The position numbers and the translations under genes are program-made. The notes under the pieces are model-generated. The model was not told the DNA's origin, made no database searches, and saw only the letters and a program-made list of their open reading frames with translations. A DNA stretch of 64,000 nucleotides from Diprion similis (Eukaryota > Arthropoda > Insecta > Hymenoptera > Diprionidae): NCBI RefSeq assembly GCF_021155765.1, contig NC_060116.1:16184584-16248583 (forward strand). The letters are read 5' to 3'. Shown here piece by piece: positions 50,461-64,000 of the stretch; position 1 is the first letter of the stretch; each line of letters starts with the position of its first letter.

Positions 50461-53400
50461 GCAGAAACAAGTGTTTTGAATCTTTGGACTTGACCTGAGC
50501 ATAAATTTTTGAGAATCTTAATACGGGATCTCTTTTTTTCATTTTCTCAGTTGAACTATTCCTGCAGATTTCTTTCTTATTCCGTGTTCGCTGAGAGTTT
50601 TGTTTATTTTCTTTATTTGTTTCTTTTTTTTTCTTGTTTTGTTTTTTTACTCATGTACTGAATACTTAATTTAAAATGAAAAAGAAAAAAAGATTTGATT
50701 CGATTTATTCATGGTCAGATTTTTGACGATGTGTAGTTGAGTGTATACAAAAAGCGATATCACGGTTATAACTCGGTGTGATTTCTATACCTCTAATAAT
50801 TCTACACTGTGATTATTAATAATAGATCATGCGATGGGGTTTCGACCTTTTTTATAATCAGTCAGACACCGTTCGTTGTACTTTCGATTTTTTAAACACA
50901 TAGAAGTGCGTTGGAAGGAGAGAGAAGCGGATAGCGACGCGACGCGACGAAGTTTTGTCTGTTGTCCTTCGATTCGGTCCATGAATCTCGTTGGAATCAC
51001 GGTGCTTTAAAATTCTGCATTGAATAATATTTCTTCTCGATAGCTGTCTTGCGGTTTGATATAAAATTTCCGATATCTCGTGTAGTATATGGAAATCGAG
51101 ACGACAAACACCCGTGGCAGCAGCGATCGGATACATAATTTATAAAAACGATAGTAAAACAGGAGCAGTTTTCAACAGCATTCTGACCTGAAATTTATTC
51201 ATCCACGATGTTCATTGAAATAAGATACAGTTTTACACTGTGTAGGTACTTGTGTTGTTGCAAATATGATTACATTAATGCAGGAATCAGGTATACACGT
51301 TATCCATGTCTATAATTATTTTGCATATGTATATTCGCAAGGTCATAGTTCATTCTTATACATTAATTTATCATCACACGCCTTTTGAGCGGTCTTTGAA
51401 ATTTTTAAACGTATCGATCCAGGCTCGCCTTGAATGTCTAGCCCATGGTTAAATTTATTGTTAGTTTCTTACACGATTTCGTTCTCTCGATGGTTTTATA
51501 ATATCGCTCTCTGAAGTCACCGCGTACATATTTGTGTGATTTGACATCATACGTCATTGGATTTTTAAAAACGAACAACAAAACATGACTATCATGATTT
51601 TTATAATCTTACGTAACGGGTCAATGCTATCAGCACCCGAAATGAATAATTTAAGACCCAAATTGGACGCAGGCCGTCATTCATGCAGCCTCAAAGCCGT
51701 CGATGATATGTACACTCGAGAATATTACAAGCATCGTGTATACATGTATAGAATATAAAATCGTTCACCTTGTCCTCCTTTGTTTTTCAAATTCAGTCAG
51801 TTTTAGGAAAATTACAATTTAATTGTTTATTCCTATAACAACTATTCGTATAATTCATTCGAAACTAATTAACCCGGCATTACAAGATGAATTTTTTTAA
51901 TTACTTACTTTTTCTCTTGTTTTTTGCCCTCTCCAAAATTTTCTGCAGACAGATGAAAAAAAAGAAATTGACGACCATTACCGCATACGGGATTGAAAAT
52001 GAAATTTAATGGATGTACTTCACGCATTGAAAAATAAATAAAATAAACAACAGCAGTAACGATAATAATGATGTAAATTGTACATACAGCTAGATATGCC
52101 TATCACTGTTGTTTAACTAACAACTATAGGCTGACCCGTTTCACATCAGTCTTCTCTGCAGATGTGTATGTGATGTATGGTGTTTCTGCGTAGGTACACG
52201 TGTGTGTTTGGCGAGTAAAAGGTTTATGCCTCATAATGCATAACGAGGGAGCGAGTGCCTCTCAATTTGAAAGGGATAATTGCGTCAATGAACATCGATA
52301 AATGTCCGTACATACATATCGCATCGCGTACGAATGGACCCTATAGAATTTTGATTGTTCAGCCTGTGGCGTTGCGGTAAATTCAGGGTGTTTCGTTGGT
52401 CGATTTCGACGGTTATTTACCACCACCCTATTTCATTTTCGTTTCCACGTCGTTTTTTCTGTTTTTTTTTTTTTTTCTATTATTACGGTTATAAATTTCA
52501 AAAAACGCGCGTTTTTTAGTTTCACGTGCTTTCATATGATTTTTATTCTACGAATAAATCAAATCAAAGGGAAATAAAGAAGCATCGACGAATTACACAC
52601 GTCTCTTTCGTTTTCTGTTCCTTCGACACTCACCAATCTACTTGTCGTCGAATTCCATGGCTTATAATCCGACTAATAAGAATTTTCGCATCGGTGATTC
52701 CACCTGTAAAGTCCGATGAATAATCTAACAATAAATGGGCAGAAAGGAAAAAACCAATTACGTACTCCTTAGAGAAGATCGACAATATTTCTGTGTAGCT
52801 ATACATATACGTGATCCACGTTATCCTTTGTGTTATACGAAATACGCTTCAACGTGGAAAAAAAAGAAGAAAGAAAAAAAAACAAAAACAAAAAAAAAAA
52901 AAATGAAATGAAATCAAAAACACGGAAGAAAAAACAACTCTTGGTAATGAAAAGTGACGCTTAAAGCTGCTGCGGTTCCCACGCGTATAAGCAATACATA
53001 TATATATATATATATGTATACAGGCGTTCATTAGCAGGTATATTTAATACTAATTACTTTGATAGCTGCACCCGCTGCAGCAGCACCAGTTGCGGAACCA
53101 ATAATGTATAGTGTAACGATATAGTTATTCGAAATGGATGAACCAATCGTTGAAATTGTTAACGCTTCGCGTGGTGCAGCAGTTTCCCCTCTCGAATGCT
53201 CTATTGTGTGAAATTTGTGTAATGCGATATCGTAAAACACCATATCATTTTCCATCACGTATGTAAACTAATCAATTATTGTTATTTTCACATTTACTTT
53301 GGATTCTTCCTATATATATTTTACTTCATACATCCGTTTCAATTATTAATTGCCAGTTCAAGCTCCAATAGATTTAATCGAATATTTCCGCAACTCTGAC

Positions 53401-56400
53401 TATCTGGCAAAGAGTCTTTTCATTATTTGGATCATACGAATCAATCGACGAACATTTTTTTCACAGTTAATTTTATATCGGTGAAATTTTTTTATTAATT
53501 TTTTAGTCATTTTATCGTATAGAGATATACTATATATATAATAATTTTGTTCCTTTTTTCTTCTGATTTCAGGTAAGAATCATCCGAATTCAATCAGTCA
53601 TCGTGTATTTCATAGGTACGGAAAAAGGGAACGATGTGCATTTTTGAAAATTTCTGATCTCTCAAACTGGTGAGCGGAAATAAATATTTATCCCTATAAT
53701 ATAAGTACTATTCTTAATTGTTATTTGCGTTTTTGAAAATTGAAGAGGATATTTACCACCTGTAGTATAATAAGTAATAACAATTGAAATAAAAACTTGG
53801 TAAAATATTGAAATAATATCTACGCGGCTATGACTTCCGGTCTTTGCATGGGAACAGCCGCGTAATGGAATGCATAATACATATAATGCGGATGAATTTT
53901 ATTCGCAAGCACCATACTGTCTATATGTATACACATTATGTACAAAACGAAAATGCAAAATGCAAATGCAAACAGGGTGAAAATGGTGTTCGGTGCACGC
54001 GGTGAGTATCAAGACTATCTGTAATGAAAATCTTTTCCCTTGGCAAACAATCTGACGTCGGGAAACTCTGTATCGTATAAATATATGTGTGTCTACACAT
54101 TATTCCATGTATAGCGGCTTTCGCGGTTTCCATATTGCATTCTATATGCTTGTATTTTACACATTGTTACTATACATGCATGTAAAATTATACTTGTAGT
54201 TATCGTGGAGATGATTTTTTTATTTATAACTTAGATGTAAAAGTTTGGCCGAATATGATTTGAGTAGTGAAAAATTTGCTGGTTCTTTACTGCTCCTCAA
54301 ATGTTTTTATATTCTGGAATTATTCTGGAGCATGAAAATTACTCTTCAAGTTCTGCAAGAATTCCTGGAATACTTTGATTTATTTTGGAAAAGTTGATAC
54401 GGTATATTTTTGATTGAAAATTGCGATATTTTATTTGTAATACACAACCTCGAATGAGGTAAGTTTTAGCAGACGACGGACCATGCATTCGTTAGCAATT
54501 CACTTTGCGTATAAACTGCCGTTTAAATTTTTTGATTCAACATATTGAAAATTCATAAGAAAACGAAATCAAGGACTTGGACTTTTTTAATTAATTGTCC
54601 CAGAAACTGCTGAAATAGTCTTGGAATCTAAATTCTTGATTGCAGTAGACACCCTGAATTTAGTTCTCTAGGTTTTCAATTTATTTGTTTACTTTTCGTT
54701 TTCATCACGATTTTTTTTCTCATCTTTCTTGCTGCAGATACTTTTTTCTTTCCTACAATTTTTATCATACGTGATACCGTAACTAGAGAAAGTGCAGACA
54801 CATCAGTTTTCAGTTCCTTTCACGAGATTACGACGAACTTTTCAACATTCAGTTTTGATATGCATTATAATTATGTGCAAAAATATATTTGCCCAATTAT
54901 TTTCTGATTTAAATTTAACTCAATACGCGAAATATTAATGAAATTAATTAAGCAATAGGTAAGCGAAGTCGATCAGATGTGTTCGTTATCAAACAAAACA
55001 CAAGAAAAAAAAATCCTATCATAATTTCAAGTTATCGAATAATTATTTAAAAGTACGCAGGTACATGTAAATACTTGTATGATAATAATATAACGTCGAG
55101 CACGCTTCGCATGAAACGTCGTCGTTGATTTTCACGGGATATGAGAGGAGGTGAATAAGTCAGACGACGCAATGGCTAAGTGGAAAGAAAAGGGCAAAGG
55201 GACAGAAAACTCGGGGAAGGGGAGGCGGCCATTCGTTTTGAAATTCCAAGGGTTGCTCGGCGGCGGCGGCGGCGGCGATTCACCGCGATCACGAGTCGGC
55301 TATAAATTCGGATTTTTACCCAGACGTGGAACCATTCAATTCCACTCAGTTTCTCGCCCCCTGGTCATCCACGATCCAACCTTTTCCAAAAACCACCCTT
55401 ACTTCCGCATTCGCGTATACATTTGTGTGTGCTGCTGCATGCACCTTATGTCTGCTCTCGTCCCTCTCTTTATTGTATCTGCAGAAAAAAGTCCACCCTT
55501 ACATGTTCCATGTGGCTTCTAATCGCATCATTTTTTTTTTTGTTTGTTTTTTTCCTCAACATCGGGACACAATAAAAGTGTTTTGTGAGGCGGAAGTGAC
55601 CAACGTATCGATACTTATTTGGACATGCACGAAGAGTTTGGGTTATAAGATCGTCTAATAGCTTTGAAGGTCGACTTCTGCAACTTCTGGCTGAAATATT
55701 CGTTCCTTGACCTAGAACATCGGAAGATTTTGTTGATCCGCAAGTCAGAGTAGTTCAGGAATATTCTATATATGACTGAAAATCTGGTAGTGAGGAAGGA
55801 GCAATTCTGATTGCAGATTTGGATTCAGTGTGTCCAAAAACATGAAGGTACGGTGGTCCAGTCAGCTGAATAAGAAACTTTTTTTGTCTCTCTGGGATAT
55901 ACCAGTTTTTCGTTTGCTTTTCGACCCTCGTTTTTTGCTCTTTCTATGTTTTTTCATCGAGAGTAGACGTGTGCAGTATTCACCGGATGTTGAAGTTCAA
56001 GTTTACCGTTTCCTGCTCATATGACAATGAAAATTGTCATCCAGTTTTTAACGAGCTACGGTATAATGTTATCGGGATCGAGGACTTTTCCAATCTTTAT
56101 ATTAAACTCGAACTCATGATGTTGTCGAGTGTAAATATAAGACTATAAGTATTACATATTCATATAATAATCATAATCACGGTGAAGATTTTCAACATAT
56201 CGCTACATTGAGAGGAATTTTTCACCCTCGGAGAGTACCTAAAGGAGCACGCAAACCTGGATAATTCATATCAGAGCCAAAATGACGTACATTCCATATT
56301 TGTGTCTGCATGCAGGTAGAGAGGTGGTACGGCACAGGGCAAATGTACCTACTCTCGTCGTCGTCGTTTATTTTCTTGATTTATGCAAGAAGGATGTTGC

Positions 56401-56556
56401 TTGAAAAGGCGTTTCCGGAAACGTAACGATACGGAGATGTAATGTGTTAGGCATACACCACATTTACTCACATTTGCTCGTTCTCGTCCCTGACTTCTCA
56501 CACTGCATGCACATTCACGTATCTACGGTATTCGCCTATTTATTCACCATACATTT

Positions 56557-56592
56557 ATTCATTCATTCATTCATTCATTCATTCATTCATTC
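56557..56592. repeat. (ATTC)n microsatellite
   Basis: Nine tandem ATTC tetranucleotides, the longest tetranucleotide array seen in the window. It creates a spurious His/Ser/Phe/Ile repeat frame. Confidence 0.95.
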
Positions 56593-57579
56593 GCTCATTC
56601 GAATCCTGAAGCACTCGGCACGGCAGGTTACACACCTCTGCAGCGGCGTAAGCTCGTTGGACAATCATTTATTCCTCGAACCTTGCAGCGTCAATTCATC
56701 CGTCTCTGAACTCAAGTACCATCCATCGGAAAACCAGCTCGCAGTTTAGAGGTCGTACTGTTGATTAGTTTTTTTACCCCCAAGTTGCGTTCACGTTACC
56801 TCACACCTCCTCACTTATACTGTTGCATGAGTATATACACGGTGTACGAAACACTACAACTAATACAGCTACTGCTGCTGCTGCTGGATGAACTATTCAA
56901 AAGAGACTACTTTCTCTTCACAGATATTTTATAGGATTTTACTCTTGCCGATGCTGATGCTGCTGCTGTTACAAAGAACCACTGCACGTATGGTCCTTTG
57001 TATAAGATATGTAATGTATGCGTAAGTCATCGTTGTGGGTATAGACTATAGAATATGATATTACACGTTGCAGGCTTGATATATAAAACTAAACTTCGTT
57101 GTACGTACGTTTGGGTAGGTAATTTAAAAAAATTAACCGTATCCGTAACTTTGTAAGTTTTACTTTACACATCGTGATCTGCGTAATTTCACTAATTTCC
57201 AAAATGTCCGGGTTACGTGCGTTTTTTTTTCTTTCCTTTTTTTTTTTTTTTTTATTCTCAAGGGTCAGGGAAGTAATACCGCGCAAACCCTGATCACGAG
57301 GGTACGGTGGTGTGATTTTACGCTCAAGACCTTAATTAATTAGCTTGACCCTTCCACCGTTTCACTGTCGCTGTATCCTGCTCTTGATTCTCTCTGCACG
57401 TAGGTACGAACGCGTGCACAAACACACGCATACCCTATACTTTCGAACCCAGCGTTTTCCGGGAGCTTAGGACGGTGGTATAGAAAGGGTCGAATGGTAG
57501 CCGAGGATCAAGAGCAAGGGATGAGGAGGAGGAGGAGGATATCGCATATCGGAGATCGTAAACTGCGTTATGATTCAGC

Positions 57580-57609
57580 TATACGTATACGTATACGTAT
57601 ACGTATACG
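57580..57609. repeat. (TATACG)5 hexanucleotide repeat
   Basis: Five perfect TATACG units. Overlapping palindromes (cgtatacg) make it self-complementary. Confidence 0.95.
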
Positions 57610-58847
57610 AACTATGGGAAGAAGGGATGGGTTATGCGGTACCTCCTCCTACGTACCTACGTCTTAAATACGTACTTTCTATCCTAGGCATCACACGTAT
57701 CGCGTAGTATCCAGGATATCGTTTATTCAGTGCATGAGGAGATTAGCTAGCCTGTTTTAGCATAATTTTATGCACTTCGAACTGATGAAGCGGATTACAA
57801 CCACCCCGCGGTTATTCGCTTCAAGGATACTATGGAGGATACTAGGTAAGGTGTACTATATATGATGCACGTATAACGTAGCTATACCTACGGAGAGAGT
57901 TCGTGACTCTCTTATTCTAACCCATATGGTATGTATATCATGGATATGCAGGCGATATCGCGTTATTACATAGTTATATACCCCATATAGAAAAGGAGAA
58001 CTTGAACGAGAAGATTAACAAGCTAGACTTGCATGGTGGGAGTGCCCTTGGTGTCTACGGCGATCGATTCCTTCATCCTATCAACCTTCGTTTAGTTTTC
58101 TAAACTCTACTTTGGCACATCACTCTTCTTTTTCTTTATTTTGTATTATTATGATGATATACTTGCTTATAGACGAATTGTCTGCGCAGACGATGGAATT
58201 TGGTCGTATAACAGGTACCTACCATAAATAACATTGGCAAACCACACCGTAATGAAGCGAAAAGCATTGTGCTTGTAATTTTTTTCAAACTCAACTGCTT
58301 TAACGTTATTATTATCTTAATTTATAAATTATGCAGATGGATACGAGTCAGAAGCCTCAACATGTAAATTTATAAAGGTTTATGAAGAATCCTATACCTG
58401 CCAACATCATGAAGCCTTTCTTCATTCATATATACTAGCAAATACCCTGTATAGCATATTATCATTATTGTTGTTATTATTATTATTATACGAGCCAGTA
58501 TACGAGAAGATGACAGAGTATAATATGCATTGCGCATCTCATCTATACATGTACGTGAGTATTTACCTGTATATTGTAGAACGTCGTGACGCGTTTCTTG
58601 GCACTTTCAAAGTGGTACCATCACTTCGAATGGATGTCCTCTTGGAGCCGGGGGTTTACTTTTGTTTGTTTTTATTCGTCGTTTTTTGCTTGCTTATTTC
58701 CCTTTCCTTCTTTATATTTCGAGTGCTTTCAAGCCGTAGCGTAGCAAGGCTTCGAGTGGGTGAAAATAGATGTAAAGAAATAAAATGAACAAAATGATGG
58801 AAAAGATATTGGACAGCAAGATTCAACGTGATGCGCATCTCTTTTTA

Positions 58848-58880
58848 TTGCTGCTGCTGCTGTTGATGCTGCTGCTGCAG
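58848..58880. repeat. (CTG)n triplet repeat
   Basis: An interrupted CTG tract (ttgctgctgctgctg, then atgctgctgctgcag), the longest of several CTG tracts between 56.8 and 59.5 kb. Confidence 0.9.
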
Positions 58881-59808
58881 TAGACGCACGGGTCAAGGTT
58901 AAACCTATAGATGCGAATTTAATTTTTTTTTTTTTTCTTTTGCTCGAATTCGATTGGCCACGATTTCTAACGCTCCTTTCGAATCTTTTGAGTTATCTTT
59001 TTCTGCTACCGTGAATCGAGATGTGTTGCAATGGGTAGGTATAGGTATATGCATCACGTGTAATAATATCGGTATCGAGTCTAGACGCTAGTAAGAAAAT
59101 ACTTTGGAATATCAGGATCATTTAGAATTGTACAAGATTCTTCTTAATTGGTTTATCGAGTCGTACATTTTTCTTTTACGTACAGTTACAAAATTTTTAA
59201 CTGCAGTTCTGCTGTGTCGTTTATCATTTATTTAGTACTTTGTTATTCCTTTTTGTAATGTTTGATGAAATACCAGAGGTTACACAATATCTTTGATCAT
59301 TGATTATGAGTTTTTGGTATAGTAAGATCAGAATTAACATTTCGATCAGTTGTCTCGATTTTTTTGTTTCAAACTCCAGACACTCTTATTATTATTATTT
59401 CCGTTAATCCAAGACTCGGTGGTAGAAATAAGCGAATTTTTCTTTGCCATGCAGAAATTTGTAAAACCATATTGCTTCGAACTCCGTCAGACGATTTGCA
59501 GATTTTCGCTGCTGCTGTTGCCGCTGCTGTCGTCGCCGCTTCTTTCGATTGTGCATAACCGGATTGTTAATACATGTATAAACTAGTATCGTCCGTGTAT
59601 GAAACCTGCGAAATAGTATTAGTGGCCACGCGGTTGAATGGGGCCAAAGACCGTGTCGTCAGCAGCCATAAGCCACGAGTCGGAGACGGAGACTTTCTCG
59701 CCATGCGGTTCGTGAGAATACCAAGTACCAAGAATTACCCACCTACCTACCTGCTGCAGCAATATCTCTTCATAGTCTGCTGTCTTCGCTCTTGTATTAT
59801 ATGTACAT

Positions 59809-60174
59809 TAGACTGTATCAAAAAAATTGACTATTTTTTTTTTTGTCAATGGTATACTGAAAATATTGTTCAAGATGACGAAAAAGAAATACCATAAAAA
59901 ATTCAGATTTTAATATTGATATTTAGAGGTGACTCATCGCGATTTTCTACTTTCCATAAGAATAACATGGCAAAAATGGTTCTTGCTCCTTGCGATTTTT
60001 ATAACTAGATAACGACGCGTCGTACAGAAAATTCATAAACACGTTTTTGTAGGAAATTGAACGTTCTACAAAAAAGGTCTCTTGTCATTTTACGATAAGT
60101 CTACTCCTACAAAAGTTATTTGAGGTCAAACATCAGCAAAGGACCTCAATTATCAATTTATTTGATACAGTCTA
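59809..60174. mobile_element. Foldback element, family 2, copy 2 (one arm largely deleted)
   Basis: This 366-base element begins TAGACTGTATCAAAAAAATT and ends TTATTTGATACAGTCTA, with flanks TACAT on the left and ATGTA on the right. This is compatible with a TA target duplication if the terminal repeat starts CATTAGACTG. The left arm (about 310 bases) is present, but the right arm is cut to ~30 bases after the loop. The loop reads aaacatcagcaaag, the reverse complement of the loop in copy 1 (36691-37333), so the element is in opposite orientation. Arm-specific variants (atattgttcaagatgacg) match the right arm of copy 1, which confirms this. Confidence 0.9.
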
Positions 60175-61603
60175 ATGTAAATACATACGTCCTTTACAGG
60201 CCAGTCAGTGAGTGGAATTTTTCTTCATCTTTTTTTTTTTCAATTGTTTATATAACTTTTTTTTGTATCCACAACAATTGCGGCATTTCTGGTAATTGGG
60301 GGGGATCTATGTGGCTTATGATATATTCTGGTAAACATGTTCAAAATGTTTAGCGGTATATACCTAGAAGGTTGAATTGCGTCGTCAAATTTTGGGAATG
60401 TCATTTATTCAGGATGTATGCTTGAGTCATAAATTCCTAAATGTCGAAAGGTCTTTTGGTTTTAGACCTAGAGAGCTTGTACGGTAAAAATGACGAATTC
60501 CATTTCCTCATTGAATGTTATGAAGCTGAAACTAGCAGCTAAACCTGTTAAACTTTTTGGAGATGGAAAAATTCAGTTCAGTTTTATCCTCTTAATTCTA
60601 TGAAATTATCGGGGGCTTAGGGTATTTAATGAAATTTTGATTTTTTTTTACTTCACTATCTTATTCGAAGAAACATTAGAACGTTTCGCTGCTAACTGTT
60701 GGATTCAATGGATTTAAATCGTAGCATTTATCGCATTTGTTTTGTGAAAAGTAAAGAGAAAAAAAAAATGCCACAAATAGTTGGAAATAGTTTTAGAATA
60801 AATTCTTCAGACCATTATTAAATACGATCTCTCTTATTTCTCGGGAGTTTCCTGTACGTTATAACTACTATTATCAAAACAACAATACAGCAGGTAGCGC
60901 TTATAATTCTTTATTATCGAATAATTAGATTCGGCGGGAGAAACTTTCTGCTGCTTTTATTCTCTGTTAGAAATGTTGTACTCCGAGTATAAGTCAGTTA
61001 TACGTATTTTAAGTTTTACGATAAATTTACGGAAGATATCTTTTGCACAGCTTTACTGCAGATGTCTTTATTTGCAATCGGGTAATAATTGTGCCATTTG
61101 TTTTATCCGTTGTTTTCTTTGTGCTAACTTTCTGAACTGTCTGGTTTCACATCTCGTTTCTATTGCTTTGTGCGTAAATTATTTCAGTATAGAAATAAAC
61201 TTTGAATTCTTATAATCATCGAGAAAGAGAGAGAGACAGAGAGAAAAAAACTATTATTGAAATTTATTTTTTTATTGATTCGAATTCATCGCTTTTTCAA
61301 TTTAGCGTTAGATATGATTAGCATTAGATTAGCAATCTAGAATTAAAATATAGAGAATATTTTCACGCCTACGTGAAGCTGCCACACTTCTTGTTGTGTG
61401 TATAATAATATGAGACTTTGAACTTTTAGTTGGAAAAAAAAACGATGAAGATATAAAAATCGCGAGGAATGAGAGACGTAACAATTCTTTCCTAAAAGTG
61501 ATGTTCTGCAGCTATTTGTGTAAAATATTTTCGTCTAACGGGTGGAGAAGTTTCTTGGTAAGATTGAGATCTCCTGTGGCGCGGTCCACGAGCATAGCTG
61601 ATG

Positions 61604-61664
61604 GTAAAGTTAAGTAAAGTAAAGTAAAGCAAAGTAAAGCAAAGTAAAGTAAAGTAAAAATAAA
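61604..61664. repeat. (TAAAG)n / (CAAAG)n minisatellite-like tract
   Basis: About ten AGTAA/AGCAA-type pentanucleotide units in a row with C/T variation between units. Confidence 0.9.
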
Positions 61665-63702
61665 GTCAGAGAAAAGTACAGAGTGGAACTACGTCGGGGA
61701 TAGACAAAGCAGGTGAAAGCATAGAAAAGTTAAGGTAGGTTAGAATTCCGGTTTGTTTAGTCTCGCGCGCGTTTGTCGCAAGACCGCGTACTGAAAATGC
61801 TTCTCTTCTGTGAATTCCTCTTCGTTTCTCTAATTTTCCTCCTGATTATTATACACACGTTGTAACTCTTTGTCTTTGGAAACTTTTGTCTCACCGGAAT
61901 AATTCGCTTTGGCGTTGAGTAGCAAAATTTACGATCTCTGAAGTAGGGTGTGAAAAATTTGTTCGCATCATGAAAAAAAACAAAAAACAAAAAAAAAAAC
62001 ATTGGTCCCAGAAGTCATCCGAATATTTCTATTCGTCGGTTAACTGTTCAGTAAAAATTTCTTCGATAATTAGTCACTATAAATGATTAGCTGTTAGACA
62101 TTTTGTTCAGGTAGAGGCATGTGAATAATGGAGCATTGTTGCGCACCAAGACTCACCTTATAGCGAACTTGATGCCGTTATTTGGCGAATAATATGTAAA
62201 TAGCATGCTGTTGCTTTATGATAATGTCGCGTCTTGCCTGTTTATTCCCAGCGGTACTTACTCTCGTTGTAAAGCGCTGTAATGTCGCGGCCCCGCCCTT
62301 GGCTGGCTGAGAAGAGAAAAAAAAATGAGACCGGAGAGGAAAGGGAAAAAGAAATATTGTGAAAAATGGAAAAGAAAAGATAACGCGACAGAGGCTGGCC
62401 TTGCTTTTCAAAGTCCGAGACGATCTGTTACTTTTTATTTGATAAATTCCCGCCGGCCAAACACTTGACGGGAAAAGTTGTTCATTTTTATTCGAAGGTT
62501 ATTTATCAAGATTCATCAAGAAGTGTAACTTTTGCTGGTAAAGTAAATACAAAGATTGAAAAATGATCGTTTCTTGCTGCTCGGTTCAATTTCTTATTAT
62601 CCTAATATTGGATGACTGAAGGATTCTTGACATTCTAGTTTAGTTTAAGAAAAATTCTTGTCGTAAAGACACCATTTCTTACTTCACTTCGTAAGTCCGA
62701 TTTTTTTCTTTTCGTTTTTTGGTGTTTGTAAGTGAGGAGAGATAACGAAGGAAGAAAGAAATTTCCCAACTCAGTCAATTTCTTCCAGATGACGACCTAG
62801 GCTATAGATTTTTTTTCTTTTTCGACATGAGTAAGTTGTTCATGCATTTCTCTCTGTAATGTCTTGTAAGTATTCCACTCTTCAGTATTATACCAATTTG
62901 TTCTTTCAACTACGTATTCCTAACAAGAGCTTATATTCTGTAACATATGCTTCTGAAAAAGGGTTTCCATCAAAGGATCGAGACGTTAACAAATAACATC
63001 TCTATTTTTCTTATAAATGATCCTCTGTATTCAATAAATTCGTTACATAATCCGATCACTGCATGCAGAACAACGCGTTTAACAGAATTTCGACATTCGT
63101 TCCAGTTCTTTAAAAAAAATACACCCATTTTCGAGGCGAAACATTTTGGGATACCAGACCATTTCTGGGCGGGGTTGATCACCCCTAGTTCCTTTTCTCA
63201 GGTGGGTTGGTGGTGGGTTATTTCCTAAAGGGTTTTCCGCCGTATTGAAGAAGCCTGGCACAGCGTGCAAAGCGGACGAGGATTCGCCGATACACATGGA
63301 AGCAGCTGCTTCCGGTATCGCCCACGACGCCACCCAGGGCGTTTATATATAGGTATAGATTGCTTGTATAGATAAGTGGAGGACTCGCCCCTCGCGTCTT
63401 TATTATTCATCGACCGACGTTGTTCATCCTGTATAAGGAACCACCGCATAATTTACTCTCCCGCCTTTTTCATCGGCGACTTCGATGTCCCAATTTTCAT
63501 ATCTCTTTTATTATACCGATCTTTCCGTCTCCGCGAAGACGCTGTGTAAGAAGAATGTCGGAGGTATTCGTGTGCGGGCGTGTAAACGTCCCTTGGCAAA
63601 TATTTACTCGTTTGAATTCAAATCCCGTGTTGGAGGAAGACAGGAGTCGATAATAGCACCGCGTTTTGTCCTCTCTGGCGTGTACAGAGTGCTTTGTCAC
63701 CT

Positions 63703-63733
63703 CTTCTTCCTCCTCCTCCTCCTCCTCCTTCCC
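63703..63733. repeat. (TCC)n triplet repeat
   Basis: About nine TCC triplets. The overlapping poly-Ser frame is not considered coding. Confidence 0.9.
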
Positions 63734-64000
63734 ATTCCGAGATTCTTCCCTTCAAGATCAATTTCAATTGCGAACTCTCTTTCAATTCCGCTTTCAATTT
63801 CTATTAACTCAATCGCTCTCTACGGCTCCTTTGGTCTACTATCTGACCTTTCGCCTTTCATCTTGCGATGGGGTCGTCGGCTGACACGTCAATTCCTCAT
63901 CCTAACATTGTTCGGAAAACGACTGGTAATTGCATTCGCAGGGTGTTTGATCACGGTAAACGTGACAATCGACGACGATTGCGTGTACATTTTTTTTTTT

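Larger units (their letters stand above)
30028..64000 (+). other. Apparent very long first intron (or intergenic DNA) with no recognised exons
   Basis: From the donor at 30028 to the window end I found no frame with a recognisable domain and matching splice sites on either strand. The region is AT-rich with many microsatellites, homopolymers and four inverted-repeat elements, described separately. Moderately GC-rich islands occur around 38900-39230, 49850-50330, 55150-55400 and 63160-63900; they carry open frames of low-complexity composition only. Small exons of the gene starting at 29857 or of nested genes could still be hidden here. Confidence 0.5.

Noticed and set aside
56444-56749. 101-aa frame with His/Ser/Phe/Ile repeats
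   Set aside because: It is produced by translation of the (ATTC)n microsatellite.

Overview
This window looks like nuclear DNA from an insect. It is AT-rich and full of TA-type microsatellites. Its genes are split by GT-AG introns, and it has animal-type ferrochelatase and a chain of arthropod-style EB cysteine modules. A hymenopteran, possibly a sawfly, is my guess from texture and gene content; the sequence does not prove it. All gene models below are manual splice reconstructions in which intron phases were checked for agreement.

Layout. (1) 1-24 kb is a cluster of genes for extracellular or membrane proteins. A 13-exon minus-strand gene (1051-5627) encodes a secreted chain of about 12 EB-like cysteine modules. 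Two plus-strand genes (7997-8816 and 10704-13566) encode acidic single-pass membrane proteins of unknown family that look like diverged tandem relatives. A plus-strand gene (17360-22674) encodes a small two-module EB-like protein with a signal peptide and a probable GPI-attachment tail. (2) 24.6-28.4 kb holds two housekeeping genes, head to head: an eEF1A lysine methyltransferase 2 (METTL10-type) on the minus strand and ferrochelatase on the plus strand. They share a ~0.9 kb promoter region with two diverged TTAGG-rich repeats. (3) At 29.86-30.03 kb, a CpG-rich promoter leads into the first coding exon of a signal-peptide protein. No later exon could be recognised, so 30.03-64 kb is most simply read as its very long first intron. 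That stretch contains two pairs of non-autonomous inverted-repeat elements (one family at 34.3 and 39.45 kb, another at 36.7 and 59.8 kb) and many microsatellites.

The genes do not form an operon or a known pathway. The two EB-like genes share architecture (signal peptide, phase-1 module exons), which suggests local duplication. The two unknown membrane genes lie between them. Ferrochelatase and the methyltransferase are unrelated in function and share only their promoter interval. I found no tRNA, rRNA, CRISPR array, autonomous transposase or viral gene.
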